DNA from: Diplonema japonicum
Lineage: Eukaryota; Euglenozoa; Diplonemea; Diplonemida; Diplonemidae
Direction: 5' to 3'
NCBI GenBank assembly: GCA_964019335.1
Contig: OZ025708.1
Coordinates: 317,501-381,500 of the forward strand
DNA length: 64,000 nt
In this document: positions 9,935 through 18,092 of the stretch, piece by piece
How positions within the stretch are numbered: the first letter of the stretch is position 1
Layout: the number at the start of each line of letters is the position of its first letter
The notes under the pieces: model-generated
Told to the model about the DNA's origin: nothing
What the model saw: only the letters and a program-made list of their open reading frames with translations
The model's database searches: none
Position numbers and translations under genes: made by a program

Positions 9935-10407
9935 ATGAGCAGTACTGATTCAGACGAGTTCTGGAGTGCCCAAGGGGACATTCTCACTGACGATGGGGCC
10001 CACCTAGCGCCAGTAGTGACGAGAAGAGTGAAAATATGCCCTGGGAGGGCGATATTGCGCAGGTTACGCGTAAGAAGTGACAGGGCACAGGGGCAGAAAT
10101 CACCCTTTTCCCACCTGAGTGCATTAGCATTTCCAAGCTGTTCATATCAATGGAGTTGTGAAATCTCTTTGCACCGTTTGCAAGTACCACAACCCCGACT
10201 TTGACTTTACTGTGGACGATATCTATGAGTTTCTTCAATGCAATTTTAAAGCTTGACATACAGCACCTAGGGTGCATAGAAGTCAGGCTACTGTTAAAAG
10301 TACTCCGAGAAAAATATATGGCGTTATTCTGCACACAAAGTGGTGTCGGACTACTTTTAGAAATTTTCCGAGGATTTTCCGTTGCAAAAAAAAGGGTCAT
10401 TTGTTGA
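9935..10407 (+). pseudogene. Degraded ORF, possibly transposase-like (zinc-finger remnant)
   Basis: An ATG at 9935 opens an acidic N-terminus (MSSTDSDEFWSAQGDIL). After frameshifts and stops, another frame around 10140-10255 reads NGVVKSLCTVCKYHNPDFDF, a Cys-x2-Cys with nearby His like a BED-type finger. Later segments (to ~10400) are again protein-like. The pattern fits an old, broken gene such as the N-terminus of a hAT-type transposase. The family call is weak. Confidence 0.3.
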
Positions 10408-10570
10408 CTTCTTTTTTTCCGGTATATATTTATACTAGGCCGGTGAAATGGTTGAGTTTGTTCACAGCAGAGCAGTCCTACCTGTACTACCTAGCATAGA
10501 TTTTGTCGCTTATTAAGAAATCTTACGTTGCAACCAAAAGACAAAAAAAAAAATAAGGCGAGAAAATAAA

Positions 10571-13069
10571 ATGCCGAGCATCAAGGTGCTGAACATTTCG
10601 CTTGTGCTCTTGTGCATCTTGGTGACCGCCTTCATCTGCACGTTCCTCGCGATCAGCAGCGGTGACACGGCTTTGGACGACACGAAGCTGTCGCGCGACA
10701 CATCTGTGTCCTCATGCTTCGCTGTCGGGGAGGAGAGTGTGCAGAACAGGACAGTGGAATACCTCGACCTGCTCATGGGTGGTGTCACTGATTATGTGAA
10801 TCAGTTTCTGCAACCGAAGAACCTTCTCGCTCGTGGTTTGGTGAAGGAACTCGAGGCAAAACCTTTTGACACAATAAAACACTGGGATTGGCACAACCTG
10901 GCGAGGTACTACTGGGCCTTCAGGAACCAGCAGGCGGCTGGCGTGAATGCTGTGAGGATCAACCTGAAAAATGAATTAGCAGTGGGATTCGTAGAGATAG
11001 GCATAACTACGTCTCGTGGCCCTGATGAGTTCCATCATGTACAGGGTTTCTACAACTACGGCTCGGACCACCCTCTGGGTTGGGGTGGGCCGTGGAAGAC
11101 ATTTTCGGCAGATTCGGAGCTCGGTACAGGTCAGCCACTACTGGTCACCAACCCACTCACCGATGTGAATAGAAACTTTAAATCGTGCAGGAAGTCTGCT
11201 GTAGCCACCAATGGGTCTGTCCCTAACGAGCCGTGTCTCCTGCCATTTCCTCCCAAGCCCCTCCCAGACCGCAAGGCACCAGTGTGGAAAGCTCCCAACG
11301 CTGTTCGGGAGGGCCTCCTTGCAGTCAGTCTCGAAGCTCCCCTCTTTCATGATGGTGCCATCTCTGGGATAGTAAATATCGGCATCGATTTGAAGCACAT
11401 CAAAGTCTTCCTTCAGCAGCTGAAGATAGGGGGCCCTGTGGAGGGGCACCCTTCGAGGAGCCGTGTCTACATCACCATCAGAACCAACAGAGTAGACCCC
11501 TTTGCAGCTGGGAATATCGTGGGCGCATCGCACGGTTCTGTTGTCATGGTGTTGAACAAGACAACGAACCAACTCGGTCCCATCACCCCCATCAACAGCT
11601 CGGACCCCATCATCAGGGAGGTCGCCACAGACGTGGAGGCAAACAGTTTGGACCTTGACGAGAAGGCTGTGACCGGGAGCACAACAAACATGAACATCAC
11701 TACCTCCTACGCACCGGGCGGTGAGGTCTTCTACTACAAGGTTGGAAGGGTGGTGGACGAGAACGGGGCCGACTGGTACGTGCACGTCGTGATGGACAGG
11801 GCGTACATCCTGGGGGAGATCGACAGGAAGACGACGGAGACTCGCGACACGATCAGCGCTGCGGAGAAGAAGGTGGAGGACGACCTGGACAAGGCTCGCA
11901 CATTGCTCTACGTGCTCGTCATCGTCGTGGCTGTTGTCCTCATCGTTGTGTCTGTTGTCTTCGTCCTCAAGATCATCGAACCCCTCGTTGTGCTGGAGAG
12001 GGAGATGGCGATGGTGGCAGTCATGAAGCTTGAGGGGGTGGACACTGGGAGGCCCCACAGCTCCCTTCACGAGGTTCGCCTCATGCAGGTTAGCTTCTTG
12101 CAGATGATGAAGAACCTTGTGGAGTACAGGAACTACATGCCGGCCTCTGTTCTTCAGGATGAGAGCGAGGATGAGAGTGAGAGCGAGGCCACCATCGACA
12201 CCCGGAGCAACAACACCAAGATGTCACAGTCTGCAAGGAAAACAGGGAGCTCAATAGGAACGTCTGTCGCCAACCGGCACACCGCACTCGGGTCGATGGA
12301 GGCGAAGCAGAAGCGGGTTACGCTGATGGCATGCAACATGCTTGGATTCCTGGACAACAAGGCGAAGGTGCTGGAAACCATTTCTGACTACCTTGCGGCT
12401 GGGCTTGTTCTTGTGAAGGGGACGAAGGGGATCCCCGACGGGTTCAGTGGGGACAGGCTGTACGTGTCGTGGAACGGTGTGCGGCCTTGCTCCTCCCACA
12501 AGACGGCGGCCTACAAGTGTGCAAGGGGGTTCACAATGGAAAAGTCTCTTGGGAAGAAGTTCTCTATCGGGATCGTGTCTGGGGATGTGAAGTGCGGGAA
12601 CATGGGATGCGACGGGATGAAGAAGTTCTCGTTCGTCGGGTCACTGGCGTCGTGGGTCCACATCGTGGAGCGGGTGGGAAGGGTGAGGGGCTCCAACATC
12701 ACGATAGACAGTGTGGTGCTCGAGGAGGTGGCGAACGCGGCCTTCACGAGGCTCCTGCAGCATGTTGTGTACGCGAAGCACTCCCCGAAGGTGCTCCTCC
12801 TCCACGAGGCGATGCAAGAGAAGGAGGTTCAAGAGGAGGAGTGGATGTACCAGCTGGAGGAAGGTGAAAAACAAGACAAGAATGCGGCTTATAACACAAG
12901 CTTCACGTTGTTCATGAAGGGAAACGTGGCAGAGGCGATCAAGGCCCTTGATGGCTATACTGACACAAACTCCGAGGTGGTGAAGTCGTACAAGGAGAAG
13001 CTGAACGCAGCACTTACGTGTGCGGAGCTTTGCAGGCCTTATGGCGAGCTAGAGCGACTTGTAGGCTAG
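10571..13069 (+). CDS. Receptor-type class III cyclase-homology protein, copy 2 (intact; catalytic residues replaced)
   Basis: The protein has 832 residues. TM1 is at 7-28; an extracellular region of ~410 residues contains a Cache-like sensor (block LLAVSLEAPLFHDGAISG and IGIDLKHIKVFL); TM2 is at 444-469. A HAMP-like signal helix follows (EREMAMVAVM, EVRLMQVSFLQMMKNL, YRNYMPASVL), then a Ser/acidic linker and a cyclase homology domain from ~583. The C-terminal ~90 residues are helical and TPR-like. Where active class III cyclases have two metal-binding Asp, this protein has Asn589 at the first and keeps Asp628. The transition-state Asn and Arg positions are Ser694 and Ile698. It may therefore bind ligand or nucleotide and signal without making cAMP/cGMP, but this is inferred from alignment by eye. 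An A-rich tract precedes the ATG. The 3' UTR is shared with copy 1 for ~100 bp. Confidence 0.85.
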   Translation: MPSIKVLNISLVLLCILVTAFICTFLAISSGDTALDDTKLSRDTSVSSCFAVGEESVQNRTVEYLDLLMGGVTDYVNQFLQPKNLLARGLVKELEAKPFDTIKHWDWHNLARYYWAFRNQQAAGVNAVRINLKNELAVGFVEIGITTSRGPDEFHHVQGFYNYGSDHPLGWGGPWKTFSADSELGTGQPLLVTNPLTDVNRNFKSCRKSAVATNGSVPNEPCLLPFPPKPLPDRKAPVWKAPNAVREGLLAVSLEAPLFHDGAISGIVNIGIDLKHIKVFLQQLKIGGPVEGHPSRSRVYITIRTNRVDPFAAGNIVGASHGSVVMVLNKTTNQLGPITPINSSDPIIREVATDVEANSLDLDEKAVTGSTTNMNITTSYAPGGEVFYYKVGRVVDENGADWYVHVVMDRAYILGEIDRKTTETRDTISAAEKKVEDDLDKARTLLYVLVIVVAVVLIVVSVVFVLKIIEPLVVLEREMAMVAVMKLEGVDTGRPHSSLHEVRLMQVSFLQMMKNLVEYRNYMPASVLQDESEDESESEATIDTRSNNTKMSQSARKTGSSIGTSVANRHTALGSMEAKQKRVTLMACNMLGFLDNKAKVLETISDYLAAGLVLVKGTKGIPDGFSGDRLYVSWNGVRPCSSHKTAAYKCARGFTMEKSLGKKFSIGIVSGDVKCGNMGCDGMKKFSFVGSLASWVHIVERVGRVRGSNITIDSVVLEEVANAAFTRLLQHVVYAKHSPKVLLLHEAMQEKEVQEEEWMYQLEEGEKQDKNAAYNTSFTLFMKGNVAEAIKALDGYTDTNSEVVKSYKEKLNAALTCAELCRPYGELERLVG

Positions 13070-13299
13070 TATAGAAGCTTCTTCTGTTTAATCTGTTTGT
13101 GATGACAATTCATATTTGCAACTTGCTATATTTGCTCTGCACTACACATTTCTGATATCTTGCTGTAATGCTTGCAGGAAGGCAGATGACCTCCCTTATT
13201 CTTCTCTCTTTACTCTCTGCTACATTTCTTATTCAGCTTTAAAGAAATTAGCTTCTTCAATGGAACCTGTCGCCACTACAGATAAACAACAAAAACAAA

Positions 13300-15174
13300 A
13301 TGAGACAGACATTGCTGGCGGTTGTGTCCGCAGCCATCCTTGCGGAAGCCACGGTTCCTGCACCAGCACCTTACCTGAAGCTGGCAACGCTGCTGCCTAC
13401 GGTGCAGGCAACAGATGTTGCGTACTACAATAACTTCGCTTATCTCATTACTGATTACCAAGGTGCGCGAAACAGGGCGATCCGCGTGTATGACATGAGC
13501 GATGAGGCAAACCCGGTCATCACGGTAGGGTTCCCTTACCCCTCTGATGGCGCATTGAGGGCTCTTCTCATCGATGGGGGCAATCTCTACGTCGGGACGG
13601 CAGTTGGAATGGACGTGTTCTCCCTGGCGGAACCGCGGGTCCCGGTGCGGCACAGCAGGCTGTTGTACACCCCCGGGTGCGTCACCGACAGTTTGCACGT
13701 TATCACCGCCTCGCCCGACCACGTCTTCACTGTTTGCAAACGGTTGAGCAGGCATTACCTAAACACCTTCCGAAAGCACGCCAGCTCTGTCATATCTGTT
13801 GGGGTGCACGAGTACATTGCTGGACGAACCCCGACCGCCCTGCTGTACTTTGACTCGAAGGTGTACGCTAGCAACTCGCCGAGCCACATCCACGTCTTCG
13901 ACGTGACGAACGCTCGCTTTCCGATACAGGTGGCGACATGGTACATCACCCCTAATGTCGAGGTGTTTGGGTTCACGCACCACGACGGATATTTGTACGC
14001 AGCCACGAACCAAGCCTTCGGGTCGAAGGTGGTGAGGTTCGACCTGTCCACGGGCACCCAGACATCTCTGAACCTCTTGACTGGTCTGACGGGGCAGTGC
14101 AACGACATCGTGATCGAGTTCCCCATGATGTACGTGGCCTGCGGGGCGGGGCTGTACGTGCTCGAGTTCCTCACAGACAGCACCTTTGCGCTCCACTTCT
14201 CGGACAACTTGCACGCCGGTTCCCTCGCCATCAACAACGGGCACCTCTCCGTCGCGGGTGTGAATGACTTCCGTGTGTACGTCCTGCCGGACCTGCCACT
14301 GAACCTGATCGGGTGCTTCAAGACTAACACGAGATTCTTCACGAAGAATGTGTACCGAGGGAGCTTTAACAGCCCGGGGAGCTGTGCGAAGCGTTGCGAG
14401 GCGGAAGGGGCAGGATACACCCACATGGGAGTGGAATTCGGGAAGGAATGCTGGTGCGGGAAGGCGGCTGATCTCGGGACGACGAGGACACTGGCGTCGC
14501 AGTGCAACATGCCGTGCACAGGGGACAGCGGGACCAAGTGCGGTGGCTCGTACCGCATGAACGTATACAAGCTTGGGAGCGTTCCGTTGCACCCTGTTCC
14601 TCAGGAATGGGGGTGCTTCAAGACAGAGGCTAACGACAGGAAGCTGACCTTCCAGTACAGAAGCGGCAGCAAGACGACCGTCGAGGAGTGCACCTCTGTG
14701 TGCACAACGAACTTGTTCCTGTTTGCTGGTCTCGAGAACGGGAACGAGTGTTGGTGCGGAAACAGCTTGGCTCCCATGAAGCGTCTGCCCACGTCGCAGT
14801 GCAGCAAGCCGTGCACAGGGGACGCAACGCAGAACTGCGGCGACGCTTACAAGGCCCTCATGTTTTACACAGGAGGCACGCCGTTCCCTACCCCGAGCTC
14901 CACCTACGAAGGGTGCTACAAGGACGGCTCCTCGAGAACGCTCTCCATACTGGCCTACCAGTCGAACGACAATTCCATTGAGGAGTGCACCTCTGTCTGC
15001 TTCCACAACGGGTTCCAACTTGCAGGCCTCCAGTACAGGAAGCAGTGCTGGTGCGGGAACACCATCTCCACACAGAAGGTCTCTGACTCCCAGTGCCACA
15101 TGAGCTGCTCTGGTGACACAAGCCAAAAATGTGGCGGCTCTTGGAGGAACTCTGTTTATGCCAAGGCTCCATAG
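13300..15174 (+). CDS. Secreted beta-propeller protein with three WSC domains
   Basis: The protein has 624 residues. A signal peptide covers ~1-17 (MRQTLLAVVSAAILAEA). Residues ~25-330 form repeated beta blades of LVIVD type (NFAYLITDYQG..IRVYDMSD, NLYVGTAVGMDVFSL, HIHVFDVTNARFPIQVATW). Three cysteine-rich WSC domains follow at about 335-425, 435-525 and 535-624. Each shows GCFK/GCYK, ECWCG or QCWCG, and a Cys-x-GD..KCGG/NCG end. WSC domains bind polysaccharides, so a role at the cell surface or in binding environmental glycans is likely. No transmembrane segment or GPI-type tail is visible, which suggests export. The ATG is preceded by an ACAA-rich leader. Confidence 0.85.
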   Translation: MRQTLLAVVSAAILAEATVPAPAPYLKLATLLPTVQATDVAYYNNFAYLITDYQGARNRAIRVYDMSDEANPVITVGFPYPSDGALRALLIDGGNLYVGTAVGMDVFSLAEPRVPVRHSRLLYTPGCVTDSLHVITASPDHVFTVCKRLSRHYLNTFRKHASSVISVGVHEYIAGRTPTALLYFDSKVYASNSPSHIHVFDVTNARFPIQVATWYITPNVEVFGFTHHDGYLYAATNQAFGSKVVRFDLSTGTQTSLNLLTGLTGQCNDIVIEFPMMYVACGAGLYVLEFLTDSTFALHFSDNLHAGSLAINNGHLSVAGVNDFRVYVLPDLPLNLIGCFKTNTRFFTKNVYRGSFNSPGSCAKRCEAEGAGYTHMGVEFGKECWCGKAADLGTTRTLASQCNMPCTGDSGTKCGGSYRMNVYKLGSVPLHPVPQEWGCFKTEANDRKLTFQYRSGSKTTVEECTSVCTTNLFLFAGLENGNECWCGNSLAPMKRLPTSQCSKPCTGDATQNCGDAYKALMFYTGGTPFPTPSSTYEGCYKDGSSRTLSILAYQSNDNSIEECTSVCFHNGFQLAGLQYRKQCWCGNTISTQKVSDSQCHMSCSGDTSQKCGGSWRNSVYAKAP

Positions 15175-15303
15175 AGAAGAATGTTTTCAAAAACCTCCCT
15201 TTTTTTTCTTCTTTTATTCTGTGTACGAACACATATAAGCCCCCCCTGCACATGGAAGTATTATAAAGCGTTTCTTTTTGCTCCAGCAAGACACCCATGT
15301 TAC

Positions 15304-15394
15304 AAGAAACCCTTCCCGCCTTAATCTCCTGAGAGTAGGTATAGCCCTCATGATTCTCTGGTGTCCTAGGAGAAGGGATCGTGGCATAATGTGA
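15304..15394 (+). repeat. ~95-bp direct repeat, left copy
   Basis: It matches 15705-15801 over most of its length: AAACCCTTC, CTCCTGAGAG, CCCTCATGATTCTC and AAGGGAT are shared in order. The two copies flank ~310 bp of inserted-looking repeat DNA. Confidence 0.65.
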
Positions 15395-15440
15395 TTTTAA
15401 TGGCTTCCTTTTTTCTTTTTTTTTTTCTTTTTTTTTTTTA

Positions 15441-15536
15441 GGCGTCCTGCCACATACCGCAGGTACCCTTAAATGTCTCTTTTTTTTTTTTGTGATAAAA
15501 CAAGAAAAGCAATAATTGTAAAATGAATTGTTATTG

Positions 15537-15581
<45 letters not shown>

Positions 15582-15640
15582 GAGGGCGCCGACTTTGCAC
15601 AAACAACAAACCGCCAGCTCTCTTTTTTTTTTTTTTTTAT
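15441..15640 (+). repeat. Dispersed repeat modules (GGCGTCCTGCC family)
   Basis: The module GGCGTCCTGCCACATA plus CGCAGGTACCCTTA and a T-tract occurs here, at 50252-50290, at about 50853-50890 (diverged) and, truncated, near 60748-60762. A second module TGAATTGTTATTGCTAAAA (about 15524) recurs at 50744. A third (GCACAA..CAA..AACCG..CTCTTTT) is at about 15595-15625 and 50818-50850. The different module order at the two loci suggests pieces of a tandem or rearranged repeat. The function is unknown. Confidence 0.65.
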
Positions 15641-15704
15641 ATTATTGCCAACCATTTTTTTCTGTGTACCCCTTATCCCTTCTAGCACTGGCATATCATA
15701 CTAT

Positions 15705-15801
15705 GAGAAAACCCTTCTCGCCTTCGCCTCCTGAGAGCAGGTATTCAAGCCCTCATGATTCTCAGGTCAGAGGAAAAAGGGATTGTAGCGCAGTATGATG
15801 T
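15705..15801 (+). repeat. ~95-bp direct repeat, right copy
   Basis: Counterpart of 15304-15394. It lies in the leader region of the following gene. Confidence 0.65.
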
Positions 15802-15958
15802 AAGTGACCCCTCCCCCCTTCCATTTTTTTTCCCCCTCGTGTTCTTCCTCCCTTTTTTTTTCTCCCCCCCCCCCCGACAAATACCAAAAAAAACCCCCAA
15901 GGTGACTCACAAAAAAATAATTATCAAGCACGTAAAAACCTACAACCTGCTTGAAAGA

Positions 15959-17977
15959 ATGGCCCGCTGGCAGTATCGAGAGCAGGGTGCGTTTCATGAT
16001 ATCGCTTCTGAAGCATCAACGCTTATAGAACGGGAGTACGCCTTCTTGAAGGGAGCAGGGAAGTTCGATTATGACGTGGAGGGCAGGCCGTACACAGTTT
16101 GCTTCAATAGATTCACGCAAATGAACGTGGAGACGGGAAGCGAGCGGGATGTGAGACGTGCGTACAACGCACCAGGTTGGGCTTGGAAGGCTGACGGACA
16201 GTGGGAACCGTACGAGGCAACGGTCGGGAAGAAGATCGAAAATGCGTTCATAAAAAAAACATCGAAACCCTTCGCCGTCCGCATCAACCCGGAGAAAACT
16301 GTTTTAGTCGATCTGCTGGCCATGACGCAAACGAACGAGGACACCGGGAAGGAACGGAACATAAAGCGGATCACCGCTGAACAACCCCTGCCTAAGGACA
16401 GGCTTGTCACGGAGGACGGCCAACTAGTCTTTCTCAAGCGAACTATTGAAAACATCACCAACGAAGCCGAAGACAGCGACGACGACGACGACCACAACAA
16501 CGCGAAAAAACACCAAAAAACCAGCAAAACTGTTTGGGAATGGCGCACCGACAGCAAGACCAACCCGTGGGTCCCTTACTCAGAGGCTGTTTCCTTGCAA
16601 ATCGAAGCCGCGCACTCCAAGGGCGTGAAAAAAATACAGGTGTCTCCATCAGAAGGCGTTGACTTAACCATCGACCTCGGCAAGATGACGCAGTTCAGAG
16701 AGGAAACAAACGGGTGCAGAAAGATCAGGAGAAGCGAGGATCTTGAAAAAAAACCCCGTGAATCGTCAGCATCACCGTCGGAGGAGGAAGAAAGCGAGGA
16801 TGACACCGCAGCCAAGAAGATCCCACCCGGTACCTCATGGGTTACCCATGACACTGTGATTGCACTTCCCAGCATGGCCAAGCCGTCATCAGTTGTGATT
16901 GCCTTCGATATGGACGACACGCTTATCACAACGAAATCGGGGAAGGTGCACCCTGCCACCGCAACCGATTGGAAATGGCTCGACCCTTCTGTGAAACCGA
17001 CGCTTTTGAAACATTACAAGGACGGCGCTAAAATCGTGATCTTTTCAAACCAAGCAGGCATCGGGAAGAAAGGCCACAACGGCCCCAAGGCGAAACAGAT
17101 CAAACAGAAAATCGAGGCCATGACAAAAGATCTTGGAATCCCCATCCAAGCCTTTGCCTCAATCTGCTCAGGGATGTTTAGAAAACCAAACCCCGGGATG
17201 TGGGAGCTCATGGCCGCACAGTACAACAACGGTGTAAAGTTAAACATGTCAAAGTGCTGCTATGTAGGTGATGCTGCAGGAAGGATGATACAAACCTTGG
17301 GGGGAAAGGCGAAGGATTTCTCCTGCGGAGATAGAAAATTCGCCCACAATGTGGGTGTGCAGTTCCACACACCGGAAGCATTCTTCTTGGGAGCCAAGGA
17401 GGCCAAGTTTCACTGGGGTGGTGGGTTCTCCCCCATAGAGACAAAATTCCCGACAACACCAACACCAGACGGGTCAACAACCTTCCACAAACCTAAGCAA
17501 GAAGTGGTTGTCATGGTAGGATACCCAGGCAGCGGGAAATCAACCTTCGCCAAAAAATATTTTGTATCACATGGTTACGTACACGTGAACCGTGACACCT
17601 TGAAGACTGCTGCAAAGTGTATTAAGCTTTTGAAGGAGTCTCTTGCAGCAGGAAGCTCGGTTGTTATTGATAATACAAACCCGAAGCCCGAGACGAGGAA
17701 GGAGATCACTGCCATTGCAAAGTCCTTCAAGGTACCGGCAAGGTGCTTCTTCCTGTCGACGAGCTACGAGCTCTCGCGCCATCTGAACAGCTACAGGGAG
17801 GTCATCACCAAAGGTGCGCATGCACACGTCCCAGGCATTGCTTACAACATGTACCGCTCTGGGTTCAAGAAGCCCGAGGTGAAGGAAGGTTTTGAATCGG
17901 TTGATGAAGTGTCATTCGTGCCGGACTTCAAATCCCCGAAAGAGAAAGCCGCGTTCAACATGTTCCTGAGCGAGTGA
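15959..17977 (+). CDS. Polynucleotide kinase 3'-phosphatase with three N-terminal WWE domains
   Basis: The product has 672 residues. This ATG was chosen because the first WWE domain starts right there (MARWQYREQGAFHDI); the open frame upstream is homopolymer-coded. Three WWE-type repeats occupy ~1-70, ~75-140 and ~185-260. They are followed by an acidic Lys/Asp linker, a HAD-type 3'-phosphatase from ~312 (FDMDDTL, nucleophile D317, acid/base D319; SNQAGIGKK) and a 5'-kinase with P-loop GYPGSGKS (521-528), DNTNP and an R-rich C-terminus. The enzyme restores 3'-OH/5'-phosphate ends at DNA breaks. In animals the N-terminus is an FHA domain; WWE domains bind ADP-ribose chains, so recruitment through poly(ADP-ribose) is a reasonable inference. 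The enzyme call is firm. Confidence 0.9.
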   Translation: MARWQYREQGAFHDIASEASTLIEREYAFLKGAGKFDYDVEGRPYTVCFNRFTQMNVETGSERDVRRAYNAPGWAWKADGQWEPYEATVGKKIENAFIKKTSKPFAVRINPEKTVLVDLLAMTQTNEDTGKERNIKRITAEQPLPKDRLVTEDGQLVFLKRTIENITNEAEDSDDDDDHNNAKKHQKTSKTVWEWRTDSKTNPWVPYSEAVSLQIEAAHSKGVKKIQVSPSEGVDLTIDLGKMTQFREETNGCRKIRRSEDLEKKPRESSASPSEEEESEDDTAAKKIPPGTSWVTHDTVIALPSMAKPSSVVIAFDMDDTLITTKSGKVHPATATDWKWLDPSVKPTLLKHYKDGAKIVIFSNQAGIGKKGHNGPKAKQIKQKIEAMTKDLGIPIQAFASICSGMFRKPNPGMWELMAAQYNNGVKLNMSKCCYVGDAAGRMIQTLGGKAKDFSCGDRKFAHNVGVQFHTPEAFFLGAKEAKFHWGGGFSPIETKFPTTPTPDGSTTFHKPKQEVVVMVGYPGSGKSTFAKKYFVSHGYVHVNRDTLKTAAKCIKLLKESLAAGSSVVIDNTNPKPETRKEITAIAKSFKVPARCFFLSTSYELSRHLNSYREVITKGAHAHVPGIAYNMYRSGFKKPEVKEGFESVDEVSFVPDFKSPKEKAAFNMFLSE

Positions 17978-18042
17978 GAAAACGGACAGGGGGAGGGGGA
18001 AAAGTGTGAAGCGAACCATTAATAATAATAATAATAAAAAAG

Positions 18043-18090
<48 letters not shown>

Positions 18091-18092
<2 letters not shown>

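Noticed and set aside
13759-15126. 455-codon minus-strand frame opposite the WSC gene
   Set aside because: The + strand product has a signal peptide and clear domains; the opposite frame has none and results from GC-biased codons.
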